Shown piece by piece: positions 1 through 9,816 of a stretch of 64,000 nt of DNA. Origin of the DNA: Sideroxydans sp. GTDB lineage: Bacteria > Pseudomonadota > Gammaproteobacteria > Burkholderiales > Gallionellaceae. A program made the translations under genes and the position numbers. The notes below the pieces were generated by a model. That model saw only the letters and a list, made by a program, of their open reading frames with translations. It searched no databases and was not told where the DNA came from. The stretch's first letter is position 1, and each line of letters opens with the position of its first letter. Where the stretch lies: the NCBI GenBank assembly GCA_029850585.1, contig JARCRQ010000093.1, positions 1-64,000 of the forward strand, in the 5' to 3' direction.

Positions 1-1385
1 GTGTTGAGTTGCATCGCGGTAAACAACATTTGCCGCGTTTCATTTTCGTCGGCGGGCGTCATCACCGTCATATTCGGCACGCAACGCAAAAAACTTAAAT
101 CGAAACTACCCGCGTGTGTCGCGCCATCCGCGCCCACCAGTCCGCCGCGATCTATCGCCAAAATCACGGGCAAATTTTGAATCGCGATGTCGTGTATCAG
201 CTGGTCGTAAGCGCGTTGCAAAAACGTCGAATAAATCGCCACCACGGGTTTGTAGCCGTCGCACGCCAAGCCCGCCGCAAAAGTTAGCGCATGTTGTTCG
301 GCAATGCCGACATCAAAATAACGTGTGGGAAATTTTCCCTCAAAGGCTTGCATCCCAGAGCCCTCGCACATCGCGGGGGTGATGCCGATAACGCGCGCAT
401 CCGCCTCCGCCATGTCGCACAACCATTGTCCGAACACTTGCGTGTAGGTTGGCAACAGCGCGGCTTTCGGCATGATGCCGCTGCTGCGGTCGAATTTGCT
501 CACACCGTGATAGAGCAAACAATCTGCTTCCGCCTTGTCGTAGCCACGACCTTTTTGCGTGACCACATGCAAAAATTGCGGGCCTGTGAGCTTCTTGATA
601 TTGCTTAAAGTATCGAGCAACACATTGATGTCGTGCCCATCAATCGGACCGATGTAGTTAAAGCCAAACTGCTCAAACATGGTGCTAGGCGTAACCATCC
701 CTTTGACATGCTCTTCAGCGCGCTTGGCTAATTCGTGGATGGGCGGAATGCCGCGCAAGGCTTTTTCACCCGTGTTGCGCATCGCCGAATAAAAACGTCC
801 CGACATCAGCTTCGCCAAATAATTATTCAACGCGCCGACGGGTTTAGAAATCGACATATCGTTGTCGTTCAAAATCACCAGCAAATTCGCGTCCATCGCC
901 CCCGCGTTATTCATCGCTTCAAATGCCATGCCGCCCGTCATCGCACCATCGCCAATAATCGCCACCGCGCGCCGTTCCGAACCATTCAGCTTTGCTGCGA
1001 TTGCCATACCCAGTGCCGCCGAAATCGAGGTGCTGGAATGTCCCGTACCAAAGGTATCAAACGAACTTTCTTCGCGTTTTGGAAAGCCCGCGATGCCGCC
1101 CGTCATGCGCAAGGTGCTCATCGCAGCGCGCCGACCCGTCAAAATTTTATGTACATAGGTTTGATGACCGACATCCCACACCAGCTTATCGTCAGGCGTG
1201 TTGAACACGGTGTGCAGCGCGAGGGTGAGCTCTACCGTGCCTAAATTGGACGACAAATGTCCGCCCGTTTTGCTTACTGATTCGACTAAAAATTCGCGCA
1301 GCTCCATCGCCAACTGCGGCAACTGCGCACGCTCTAAACCGCGCAGTGCTGCAACGCTCGTGACGGTGTCCAATAATTTATACAT
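1..1385 (-). CDS. dxs: 1-deoxy-D-xylulose-5-phosphate synthase, N-terminal part (runs off the left edge)
   Basis: Reverse-strand translation from ATG at 1385: [61 protein letters not shown]...[17 protein letters not shown], typical Dxs N-terminus; adjacent to ispA/xseB. Confidence 0.93.
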   Translation of the reverse strand, partial: MYKLLDTVTSVAALRGLERAQLPQLAMELREFLVESVSKTGGHLSSNLGTVELTLALHTVFNTPDDKLVWDVGHQTYVHKILTGRRAAMSTLRMTGGIAGFPKREESSFDTFGTGHSSTSISAALGMAIAAKLNGSERRAVAIIGDGAMTGGMAFEAMNNAGAMDANLLVILNDNDMSISKPVGALNNYLAKLMSGRFYSAMRNTGEKALRGIPPIHELAKRAEEHVKGMVTPSTMFEQFGFNYIGPIDGHDINVLLDTLSNIKKLTGPQFLHVVTQKGRGYDKAEADCLLYHGVSKFDRSSGIMPKAALLPTYTQVFGQWLCDMAEADARVIGITPAMCEGSGMQAFEGKFPTRYFDVGIAEQHALTFAAGLACDGYKPVVAIYSTFLQRAYDQLIHDIAIQNLPVILAIDRGGLVGADGATHAGSFDLSFLRCVPNMTVMTPADENETRQMLFTAMQLN

Positions 1386-2290
1386 CAGAATTTTCTCAAC
1401 ACAATAAAGTCGGCAAGTTCGCGCAAGCGTTGCGCAGCCGCACCAAATTCGTCCAAACTTTTTAACGCGTCTTGATGCAACTGCTGCGCCATTTCACGCG
1501 CTGCTTTCACACCCAATAAGCTCACATAAGTGGGCTTGTCGTGATCGGCATCTTTGCCTGCGGTTTTGCCCAAGGTCGCGGTGTCGGCTTCGGTGTCCAA
1601 CACGTCATCCACCACTTGAAACGCCAGCCCGACGCATTTACCAAAATGATCTAACTGCGCCAGTTGCGCGGGTGTGGCATTGCCGCATTGCGCGCCCAAC
1701 ACAATCGCTGCGCGTATCAGCGCGCCGGTTTTGTGGATGTGCATCAACTCCAATTCGGGCAAGCTCAACGCCACGCCGACACTCGCCAAATCTATCGCCT
1801 GCCCGCCCGCCATACCGCGCGAACCGCTGGCTTGTGCCAACAATTTGAGCATGTCTAATTGCCGCGCTGCGTCATCATTTAGGCGATGTTCTGCCAATAA
1901 TTGAAACGCTAAAGTTTGCAAACTATCACCCACCAGCAACGCAGTCGCCTCGTCATATTGCACATGACAAGTCGGCTTACCGCGCCGCAACACATCGTCG
2001 TCCATGCACGGCATATCGTCATGCACCAGCGAATACGCGTGGATAAGCTCAACCGAAGCCGCAGCAATGTCGGCGCGCGCCATGTCCGCGCCGAACAACT
2101 CGGCAGCGGCAAACGCCAACAGCGGACGCACCCGCTTACCGCCATCCAACACCGCGTAACGCATCGCCGCGTGTAAGCGTTGTGGGGCAATACTGGCGGC
2201 GGGCAACAGCTCGCCCAACACCGTTTCAAAGCGGCTTAAATGCGCCGCTGTCCAGTGCTGAAAATCCAAGGGTTGCTTAGCTAAGCTCAT
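1385..2290 (-). CDS. ispA: Farnesyl diphosphate synthase (polyprenyl synthetase)
   Basis: DDMPCMDDD and DDVLD Asp-rich motifs; between xseB and dxs. Confidence 0.95.
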   Translation of the reverse strand: MSLAKQPLDFQHWTAAHLSRFETVLGELLPAASIAPQRLHAAMRYAVLDGGKRVRPLLAFAAAELFGADMARADIAAASVELIHAYSLVHDDMPCMDDDVLRRGKPTCHVQYDEATALLVGDSLQTLAFQLLAEHRLNDDAARQLDMLKLLAQASGSRGMAGGQAIDLASVGVALSLPELELMHIHKTGALIRAAIVLGAQCGNATPAQLAQLDHFGKCVGLAFQVVDDVLDTEADTATLGKTAGKDADHDKPTYVSLLGVKAAREMAQQLHQDALKSLDEFGAAAQRLRELADFIVLRKF

Positions 2291-2532
2291 AGGTTTTGTC
2301 CCGTCTCATTCTGCACCGCGAACTCTTTCAACATACCGTCTTCCAACACGCGCACTTGCTGCTGCGCATCGTCCAAACGGCTGCGGCAAAACGCCAACAA
2401 CTCCGCGCCGCGCTTATAAGCCGTCAGCGCATCTTCCAGCGACAATTTGCCGCCTTCCATCTCTGCGACCAGCGCGTCCAACTCCGTCATCGCCGCCTCA
2501 AAACCCTGTGCCTTCTGTGCTTTCGCCACCAT
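2287..2532 (-). CDS. xseB: Exodeoxyribonuclease VII small subunit
   Basis: MVAKAQKAQGFEAAMTELDALVAEMEGGKLSLEDALTAYKRGAELLAFCRSRLDDAQQQV: XseB pattern; start trimmed from the ORF track. Confidence 0.93.
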   Translation of the reverse strand: MVAKAQKAQGFEAAMTELDALVAEMEGGKLSLEDALTAYKRGAELLAFCRSRLDDAQQQVRVLEDGMLKEFAVQNETGQNL

Positions 2533-2669
2533 GCTGATTCCCGCGCCAAACAAAGCTGGGCATTCTACCGAAGGCATGAAAGTAGGGCTAATTTTTCTCG
2601 GCGCAACAATCGCCCGATAAAATCGCCCGATAAATCGACTGCCTACGCAAACCCTTGCCCTCCTGCAAA

Positions 2670-2703
2670 AAAAGCCGCCGCACTATTCAGCGCGGCGGCT
2701 TTA
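2670..2703 (-). terminator. Rho-independent-type hairpin (agccgccgc/gcggcggct), T-run on minus strand
   Basis: Inverted repeat with a 7-T run on the minus strand. Confidence 0.6.
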
Positions 2704-2939
2704 ATTTTTACGACGATTACTTATTGCAGTCTAAAGTTTGCACCTGCACCAGCGCTGTCGTTCACCGCGCCAAGCATCGCCATCGTTGCCGCGCAACTTT
2801 CTAAATAGCCTAGCGAAATTCAATTTTGAGCCGCCAACCCTGCGCTTAAAAATCGGTATGATGCGCACGGCTCAATGCAAGTTGGGCCATTTTTTTGTGA
2901 GCTGGCTTTTTGAATTTCAATATCGACAGGAGAACTAAC

Positions 2940-3362
2940 ATGGGCTTATTTGACAGTATTTTGGGTGCGGTACAGGGCAAGGTGGCGAGTGGCGCGCAGG
3001 GCAATGTGATGGAGTCGGTGATGGGGATGCTCAACGATCCACAAGTGGGCGGTTTGCAAGGTTTGGTAGAAAAATTTTCCAAGGGTGGCTTGGGTGAGCA
3101 AGTGGCTTCATGGGTGAGTACGGGTAAAAATTTGCCTGTGTCCGCCGAGCAATTGCAAAGCGCGATGAGTTCATCTGGCTTGCAAGACATCGCCGCAAAA
3201 TTTGGTTTGCATACGGCGGACATGGGTAGCCAGTTGTCGAGTTTGTTGCCGCAACTGATTGACCACTTAACCCCAAATGGTCAAGTGCCAGAAGGCGGTG
3301 CGGACATGTCGAAACTGGCGATGAGCGCGTTGTCAGGGTTGTTCGCTAACAAGCCAGCGTAA
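2940..3362 (+). CDS. YidB/DUF937-like protein
   Basis: MGLFDSILGAVQGK... Gly-rich DUF937-like composition; SD 'aggaga' upstream. Confidence 0.75.
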   Translation: MGLFDSILGAVQGKVASGAQGNVMESVMGMLNDPQVGGLQGLVEKFSKGGLGEQVASWVSTGKNLPVSAEQLQSAMSSSGLQDIAAKFGLHTADMGSQLSSLLPQLIDHLTPNGQVPEGGADMSKLAMSALSGLFANKPA

Positions 3363-3376
3363 CCTTTAGGCACGCT

Positions 3377-3409
3377 AAAAAGGCTGACAGCGATGTCAGC
3401 CTTTTTTGT
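3377..3409 (+). terminator. Rho-independent terminator
   Basis: aaaaaggctgacagcgatgtcagccttttttg. Confidence 0.9.
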
Positions 3410-3463
3410 TTGCGCAGGCATTTTTTCCGCACGCCAGCGGCGCGAGTGATGCAATAATGCGCC

Positions 3464-5416
3464 ATGGTTTCAAGTCAACAGACACACGCAATTAAGCCCC
3501 TCGACACCGCCGCTTTGCTCACGCAATTCGGCGGTGTTTTTACGTCTAGCGAAACAGCGGCGATGGCGCGTGCAATCGCATTTGCCGAGCCGCTGTATGC
3601 CAAGCAAATTGAGCTGACGGGCGAAAAAGTGCTGCATCACGCGCTGGGTGCGGCGACAATTTTGCAGGGCTTAAACATGGATGCGGACACGCTCATCGCG
3701 GCGATTTTGCATCGCGTGCCGAGCTGTTTAGCCGACTGGCGCGAGCGCGTCGAAGCGCAGTTTGGTAGCCATGTCTGTTTGCTGCTGCAAGGCTTGGCGC
3801 GTATGGAACAGCTTGCCGCATTTAACGCAACAGGCACGCCGATGGCGGATGCGGCGCAGCTAGAAAATCTGCGCAAGATGGTGTTGGCGATGGTCGAGGA
3901 CATTCGCGTAGTGCTGATTAAATTGGCGTTGCGCACCGACACCTTGCGGCATTTATCGGGGGCGGCGGCGGTGCAGCAACAACGCATCGCGCACGAGACG
4001 CACAGCATTTTTGCGCCGCTGGCAAATCGGCTCGGTGTGTGGCAAATCAAGTGGGAGTTAGAAGATTTAGCAGTGCGTTATTTGCAACCTGAGGCGTACC
4101 AAAAAGTGGCGCGCTTGTTGGCAGAAAAGCGTGGCGAGCGCGAGCAATACATCGCTGATTTTATCGCCACCTTGCAAAGAAAATTGCACGAGGCACATAT
4201 CGTCGCAGCCGTGACGGGGCGACCCAAACACATCTATAGCATCCTCAACAAAATGCAGCGCAAAGGCTTGGCTTTTGAGCAGCTGTTTGATGTGCGCGCG
4301 GTGCGCATTTTGGTTGAGAGCGTGTCCGATTGTTATGCCGCGCTCGGTGCGGTGCAGGCGTTGTGGACTCCCATCGCGGGCGAATTCGACGATTATATTG
4401 CGCGCCCTAAAAGTAATAACTATCGCTCGATACACACCGCTGTGCTGGGCGCACGCGGTTTGCCCATCGAGGTGCAAATTCGCACCCATGAGATGCACCA
4501 AACTTCCGAGCTGGGCGTGGCGGCGCATTGGCGTTACAAAGAAGGCAAGCAAGCGGACAGTCAGTTTGATGAGCAAATTGTCTGGTTGCGGCAGATTTTG
4601 GAATGGAAATCAGAGCTGGTCACGCAGCCCGACAGTCAGTTCAAAAATGCCAGTTTTGGCGAGCAAATTTATGTGTTCACGCCACAAGGCAAAGTGATTG
4701 ATTTACCCGCCAACGCAACGCCTGTGGACTTTGCTTATCGCTTGCATACTGATTTAGGACACCGCACGCGTGGCGCGAAAATCAACGGCAATATCGCACC
4801 GCTCAATACTAAATTGCACAACGGTCAACGCGTCGAAATTCTCACCATTAAACACGGCGCACCGAGTCGCGACTGGCTCAATCCGCAGCTAGGATTTTTG
4901 CAAAGCACGGGCGCGCGCGCCAAAGTACGCGCTTGGTTTAACGCGCAAACCATTAGCGACAGCATCGCGCAAGGGCGCGCGCTATTGGATAAAGAGTTGC
5001 AACACTGGGGCGTAACCGAGCTCAATCAAGACAAGCTGGCGCAGCAATTAGGCTACAACAAACTAGAGGATTTACTCGCCGCGTTAGGACGCAGCACGCT
5101 GAGTACACGGGCGGTGGCGCGTGCCTTGCAAAGCGTATTCCCACACAAAATTATCATCGCCGCACCCCTAGCAAAAGTGAGCCGCCCGCGTGAGAAAAGT
5201 GCGCACATCAGCGTCGGCGGCGTGAATAATTTACTCACCAAAAACGCCTTGTGCTGCAAGCCCACAACGCATGACCCAATCGCGGCATACATCACGGGCA
5301 ATCACGGCATCACCATCCACAAAGCCAGCTGCGCTTACTTAGTCAGGCTTGCTGCAACGCGCCCTGAGCGGGTGTTAACGGCGCAATGGGCGGCGAGCAC
5401 TCAGGCGAAAAAATGA
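3464..5416 (+). CDS. relA: RelA-type (p)ppGpp synthetase (synthetase + TGS + zinc-finger-like region; no C-terminal ACT/RRM)
   Basis: Synthetase motif EFDDYIARPKSNNYRSIHTAV...VQIRTHEMHQTSELGVAAHWRYKEG; TGS YVFTPQGKVIDLP; degenerate HD motif (LHRVPS); stops shortly after HKASC...PERVLTAQW. Confidence 0.92.
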   Translation: MVSSQQTHAIKPLDTAALLTQFGGVFTSSETAAMARAIAFAEPLYAKQIELTGEKVLHHALGAATILQGLNMDADTLIAAILHRVPSCLADWRERVEAQFGSHVCLLLQGLARMEQLAAFNATGTPMADAAQLENLRKMVLAMVEDIRVVLIKLALRTDTLRHLSGAAAVQQQRIAHETHSIFAPLANRLGVWQIKWELEDLAVRYLQPEAYQKVARLLAEKRGEREQYIADFIATLQRKLHEAHIVAAVTGRPKHIYSILNKMQRKGLAFEQLFDVRAVRILVESVSDCYAALGAVQALWTPIAGEFDDYIARPKSNNYRSIHTAVLGARGLPIEVQIRTHEMHQTSELGVAAHWRYKEGKQADSQFDEQIVWLRQILEWKSELVTQPDSQFKNASFGEQIYVFTPQGKVIDLPANATPVDFAYRLHTDLGHRTRGAKINGNIAPLNTKLHNGQRVEILTIKHGAPSRDWLNPQLGFLQSTGARAKVRAWFNAQTISDSIAQGRALLDKELQHWGVTELNQDKLAQQLGYNKLEDLLAALGRSTLSTRAVARALQSVFPHKIIIAAPLAKVSRPREKSAHISVGGVNNLLTKNALCCKPTTHDPIAAYITGNHGITIHKASCAYLVRLAATRPERVLTAQWAASTQAKK

Positions 5417-5625
5417 ACAGCGCGCACTTAGAAAAACTCGTCACCACCACCATGCCGTTCGGTAAATATCAGGGGCATTTAATCGCCGATTTACCCGGGC
5501 GATATTTGAATTGGTTCGCCAACAAAGGCTTTCCCAAAGGCGAAATCGGGCAACTGCTCGCCCTAATGCAAGAGCTGGATCACAACGGTCTGGCGGAGCT
5601 GCTCACGCCGTTGCGCAAAAAATAA
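5413..5625 (+). CDS. DUF3820-family protein
   Basis: TTMPFGKYQGHLIADLPGRYLNWFANKGFPKGEIGQLLALMQEL; ATGA overlap with relA stop. Confidence 0.8.
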   Translation: MNSAHLEKLVTTTMPFGKYQGHLIADLPGRYLNWFANKGFPKGEIGQLLALMQELDHNGLAELLTPLRKK

Positions 5626-5630
5626 TCCAG

Positions 5631-6866
5631 TTACTTTAACGCCACATCGACGACGGGCGGACGCGCTTGGTGCATCACGATGCGTGCCACAAACCAAATC
5701 GCTACAGCGTTTGCCGCCAGTGCGACATAGCCGACAATTTCGTAATGAATAATTTCGCCCGTAGCACTTTGCGTGATGATGAAGCCTGCCAAACTGCTGG
5801 CGAGTGCCATGGCTAACGATTGCACGGTGGCGTTGAGCGACATAAATGTGCCGCGCAATTTTGGTTCGGCGGCGGAGGTAATAATCGCCATAGCGGGAAT
5901 CATGCGCCCCGATACCAGCACGAAAAATACCGTGGTGTAAATCATCCATAACCACAGCGGCGCGGCACTGATTTGCGTGACGATAAGCAGCGGCACGGAG
6001 GCTGCGATTGCCACCAGTCGATACACTTTTACCTTGCCGTGGCTATCCGCGTATCGCCCAATCAGCCTTGCCGTTATCAGCGTTGCAGCCCCACCCGCCA
6101 AATAAATCAACGGGATTTGCAGTTGGCTAATCGCCAGATTGTGTACCGCGAATAAGGTGATATACGGAATCACGGTAAAGCCCGAAAAAATAATCAACGC
6201 GGAAAACAGCAAGGCGCGGCGGTGATTGGCTTCGCGCAAAACGGCAAACATCGGCACAAACGGATGGGCGCGTTTTTCCGCGCTGATGTGATGACGCAAG
6301 GTGGGCAATACCTGCCGCCCGACCAGCACGAATATCACCGTGAGCAGCGCGACCAACACGAATGGTGCGCGCCAATTTAGCCAGTTCGCCAACCATAAAG
6401 AAATCGGCACGCCCGCGATGGTCGAAATCGAGAACGCCGACATCACCACGCCATTGGCGGCGGCGCGGCGTTCAAACGGAATCACGTCGCCGATGATGGT
6501 TTGCACCATCGCACCCATCACGCCGCCGAACGCACCCGCCAAAGCGCGCGCAATCAGCAAGGTGATAAAACTCGGCGCCAAGGCGCACGCCAACGTCGCC
6601 ACGCCAAACAAGCCAAACATCCACAGCAGCAAACTTTTACGCTCGAAGCGATCAACAAAAGTCGCGCCCAACAAACCCGAAAACGCCGCGCTAAAACTAT
6701 ATGACGCGACCAACAAACCGAACTGGTGGGTGCTAATACCTAAGCTGGAAATTAAAATCGGCCCCAGCGGCATCATGATCATAAAGTCGAGAATGTGACT
6801 GAACTGAATGCCCGCGAGAGTCAGCAACAAGCGGCGTTCATGTGGCGGGGTGAGGGTGGCGGACAT
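5631..6866 (-). CDS. MFS transporter
   Basis: 411 aa, 12-TM hydrophobic pattern, LGATFVDRFERKSLLL motif A-like loop. Confidence 0.9.
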   Translation of the reverse strand: MSATLTPPHERRLLLTLAGIQFSHILDFMIMMPLGPILISSLGISTHQFGLLVASYSFSAAFSGLLGATFVDRFERKSLLLWMFGLFGVATLACALAPSFITLLIARALAGAFGGVMGAMVQTIIGDVIPFERRAAANGVVMSAFSISTIAGVPISLWLANWLNWRAPFVLVALLTVIFVLVGRQVLPTLRHHISAEKRAHPFVPMFAVLREANHRRALLFSALIIFSGFTVIPYITLFAVHNLAISQLQIPLIYLAGGAATLITARLIGRYADSHGKVKVYRLVAIAASVPLLIVTQISAAPLWLWMIYTTVFFVLVSGRMIPAMAIITSAAEPKLRGTFMSLNATVQSLAMALASSLAGFIITQSATGEIIHYEIVGYVALAANAVAIWFVARIVMHQARPPVVDVALK

Positions 6867-6989
6867 GGCAAAAGTGAAAAGTGGCGGGCGCGCATTCTAG
6901 CAGCGGTGTGGAATGTGCTAAGGATTTAGAGCGTAAACCTTTACACTGCCGCCCTCGCGCGCGAAGCGCACTATTTTTTGAAGGTTTTT

Positions 6990-7487
6990 ATGTACCCCGT
7001 TCACGATGCTGATGCTATTTTGTTGCTGTCTTTATCTCTCGCCGCCAAGCGTCGTCCTGCCGATTTAGTTGAAATCTGCGCGGCGGCCGATTTGTTGCAA
7101 GGCGTGATTCCTAATCCCGCCAAAGTCTCCGATTCGTTCGCGCGCTTGTCCGCGTATGGCTTGATACAAGAAGTGAACGGCGGCTATACGCTCAATGCCG
7201 ACGCGCAACAAATGATGGAAGGAATGCGCAAGCGCGACACTATCGAGCAGCGCATCCATATGCTCAAAGAATTGCTGGCGGAATATCATTTGCAAGGCGA
7301 ACACGTCACGCTACAAGTCAGCGACGAGGCTCTTTCCGCCGCCACTTTGGCGCATCGCGCCGCGAAAAACAGCATCGCGAAAAACATGCTGGTGCCGAAA
7401 CCGAAACCTGTCGAAGACCCGCGCAAACGCCCCGCCAAATACCAATCCTTTTCTGCCAAACGTGCCGCTGCGCGCCGCAAGGATTAA
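6990..7487 (+). CDS. Hypothetical protein, possible winged-helix
   Basis: Intact ORF immediately upstream of dbpA; MYPVHDADAILLLSLSLAAKRRPADLVEICAAADLL. Confidence 0.65.
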   Translation: MYPVHDADAILLLSLSLAAKRRPADLVEICAAADLLQGVIPNPAKVSDSFARLSAYGLIQEVNGGYTLNADAQQMMEGMRKRDTIEQRIHMLKELLAEYHLQGEHVTLQVSDEALSAATLAHRAAKNSIAKNMLVPKPKPVEDPRKRPAKYQSFSAKRAAARRKD

Positions 7488-7490
7488 GCC

Positions 7491-8876
7491 ATGAGCAACG
7501 AAAATAATTCTTTTGCGCAACTGCCTTTATCGCCTGCGATGTTGGCGAATTTGCAGCAGCTCGGCTATTTGACGATGACCCCGATACAGGCGGCGAGCCT
7601 GCCGATTACTTTGGCGGGCAACGATTTATTGGCGCAAGCCAAAACGGGTAGCGGCAAAACCGCCGCGTTCGCCTTGTCGTTGTTGACGCGCTTGAATCCC
7701 AAACATTTTGGCGTGCAAGCGATGGTGTTATGCCCCACCCGCGAACTTGCCGACCAAGTCACGCAAGAGCTGCGCCGTCTGGCACGCGCGGCGGACAATA
7801 TCAAAATTTTAACCTTGTGCGGCGGCTCGGTGATGCGCGCACAAATCGCCAGTTTGGAACACGGTGCGCACATCGTGGTGGGTACGCCGGGGCGTTTGAT
7901 GGATCACATCGAGCGCGGCACACTGAATTTAAGCGCGCTCAATACGCTGGTATTGGACGAGGCGGATCGTATGTTGGACATGGGTTTTTATGACGACATC
8001 GCCTACGTTGCCAAGCGTTGTCCTGCGGCACGTCAGACCTTGATGTTTTCCGCAACCTATCCCGACGGCATCGCGCGTTTGGCACGTCAATTTATGCACA
8101 ATCCGCAAGAAGTAAAATTGCTGGAGCAGCATGAGACAAGCAAAATCCGCCAACGCTTTTACAAGATAGACAACGAGCAACGCTTAGAAGCGGTTGCCAT
8201 TTTGCTCAAGCACTATCATCCCGTGAGTACGCTGGCGTTTTGCAACACCAAACAACAATGTCGTTCGCTGCTTGAAGCCCTCCATGCACAAGGCATCAAA
8301 GCCCTGACGCTGAATGGTGACTTGGAACAACGTGAACGCGACCAAGTGCTGATTCAATTTGCCAATCGCAGTTGCTCGGTGCTGGTGGCAACCGATGTCG
8401 CTGCGCGCGGGCTGGACATCACCCAACTCGAAGCCGTCATCAACGTCGATGTCACGCCCGACCCCGAAGTTCACATCCATCGCATTGGTCGTACCGGACG
8501 CGCCGATCAAGACGGTTGGGCATTGAGTTTATGCGGACCGACTGACCGCCATCGCATCATCACCATCGCGCAAATGATGCACATCGAACCCGCATGGCAT
8601 GAGCTGAACGAACTCGAAAGTAGCGACGACACCCCGCTCATCGCGCCTATGGTGACGCTGCAAATTTTGGGCGGACGCAAAGAAAAAATCCGCGCAGGGG
8701 ATGTATTAGGCGCACTCACTGGCGATGCGGGTTACACGCGCGAACAAATCGGCAAAATCAACGTCACCGAGTTTTCCACTTACGTTGCCGTGGCGAGAAA
8801 TATCGCCTTGGAAGCGGTGCGCAAACTCAATGCAGGGAAGGTGAAAGGCAAAACCGTTAAAGTGCGCGCGCTGTAA
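7491..8876 (+). CDS. dbpA: ATP-dependent RNA helicase DbpA
   Basis: AKTGSGKT, PTRELADQV, VLDEADRMLD, SAT, HRIGRTGR; C-terminal DbpA RNA-binding domain VTLQILGGRKEKIRAGDVLGALTGDAGYTREQIGKINV. Confidence 0.95.
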   Translation: MSNENNSFAQLPLSPAMLANLQQLGYLTMTPIQAASLPITLAGNDLLAQAKTGSGKTAAFALSLLTRLNPKHFGVQAMVLCPTRELADQVTQELRRLARAADNIKILTLCGGSVMRAQIASLEHGAHIVVGTPGRLMDHIERGTLNLSALNTLVLDEADRMLDMGFYDDIAYVAKRCPAARQTLMFSATYPDGIARLARQFMHNPQEVKLLEQHETSKIRQRFYKIDNEQRLEAVAILLKHYHPVSTLAFCNTKQQCRSLLEALHAQGIKALTLNGDLEQRERDQVLIQFANRSCSVLVATDVAARGLDITQLEAVINVDVTPDPEVHIHRIGRTGRADQDGWALSLCGPTDRHRIITIAQMMHIEPAWHELNELESSDDTPLIAPMVTLQILGGRKEKIRAGDVLGALTGDAGYTREQIGKINVTEFSTYVAVARNIALEAVRKLNAGKVKGKTVKVRAL

Positions 8877-8937
8877 TGCTCGCTAATGCAGTATAAAAAG
8901 CTGCTTTTCGATTGAACTGTACGAGTGTGCCGCGTAA

Positions 8938-9061
8938 AAATTTTGAGAGGCGGTTCATTCGGTTCTTCGACTGACTACGCATCTAACAAAATGTGGAAGT
9001 ACAACGAAAGTGTTGTGATTGCTTGCAAAAAATAATGCCTCTCGTAACACGCTGGATAAAA
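8938..9061 (+). pseudogene. Orphan 3' fragment of the lipoprotein gene (second copy at 10695-10817) plus first codons of the DUF4105-like gene
   Basis: ggttcattcggttcttcgactgactacgcatctaacaaaatgtggaagtacaacgaaagtgttgtgattgcttgcaaaaaataatgcctctcgtaacacgctggataaaa matches 10709-10818 with few substitutions. Confidence 0.9.
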
Positions 9062-9152
9062 GAAGCGGGGCACGCAGTGGCGATGACTCTGGTATTGAAG
9101 ACCGCTTTTCATTTTCTATAGGCTTTAGATTATGGCGCATGGATTCGCTCCG

Positions 9153-9184
9153 GTTTTGGTTTTGGTTTTGGTTTTGGTTTGGCT
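9153..9184 (+). repeat. Short tandem repeat (GGTTTT)n, about 5 units
   Basis: ccggttttggttttggttttggttttggtttggc. Confidence 0.9.
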
Positions 9185-9288
9185 TTAACATCGCCATTTA
9201 TCTACGCAATCCGCTGGTGCTAGCCGTAAATTTATTCGCCCTATTTAGTGTATCATCGCCCGCACATCACCGCCGTGGAGGGCTAACC

Positions 9289-9522
9289 ATGAACACCATC
9301 GCACTACCTAAAACACTCTTAAATCGCTTAGAACGATTTACAGCAAACACCAAAGCAACCCCCGCCGCTTTACTAAAACAAGCCCTGACCAACCAGCTAG
9401 ACCATGACGAATGGCTATTAGATCAAGTAGAAAAAGGACTAGACGACGTGACAGCGGGACGCGTACACAGTGCCGAATCCGTTAAAAAAATGCTAGGGCT
9501 AAAGAATGCAACGAAGCGTTAA
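9289..9522 (+). CDS. ParD/RHH-like antitoxin
   Basis: MNTIALPKTLLNRLERFTANTKATPAALLKQALTNQLDHDEWLLDQVEKGLDDVTAGRVHSAESVKKML; overlaps downstream toxin. Confidence 0.82.
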   Translation: MNTIALPKTLLNRLERFTANTKATPAALLKQALTNQLDHDEWLLDQVEKGLDDVTAGRVHSAESVKKMLGLKNATKR

Positions 9523-9781
9523 GTATTCAAGCCACGCAAGGACGCAACTATTAGAAATTCACACGCGCATCACGCGCGACAATCCAGAGGCGGCGGTGCG
9601 GGTTGCCAAGCTAGTCACTGATTCTGTGGATGGCTTGCTAGATTTTCCAATGCTAGGCAAAGCATGGTTAAAAGTTGGCACGCGCAAGCTAGTTATCTCA
9701 AAATATCCGTACTCAATAATCTACAAACTCACACCCGAAGCCGTACTAGTTTTGGCGATTGACCATCACTCCCTGCGTTAA
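9506..9781 (+). CDS. ParE/RelE-family toxin
   Basis: VKYSSHARTQLLEIHTRITRDNPEAAVRVAKLVTDSVDGLLDFPMLGKAWLKVGTRKLVISKYPYSIIYKL; 17-nt overlap with antitoxin. Confidence 0.9.
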   Translation: MQRSVKYSSHARTQLLEIHTRITRDNPEAAVRVAKLVTDSVDGLLDFPMLGKAWLKVGTRKLVISKYPYSIIYKLTPEAVLVLAIDHHSLR

Positions 9782-9816
9782 AAAAATCGCCTTGCCATTG
9801 TCGCAGGGCGTTTTTT
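9781..9816 (+). terminator. Rho-independent terminator after ParE-like toxin
   Basis: cgccttgc-cattgtc-gcagggcgtttttt. Confidence 0.7.

Noticed and set aside
116-1407. Plus-strand ORFs at the left edge
   Set aside because: They lie antisense to the clear Dxs reading frame and have Arg/His-rich out-of-frame composition.
8955-9197. Minus-strand ORF with NQNQNQNQ repeat
   Set aside because: Explained by the GGTTTT tandem repeat; no RBS or homology-like features.
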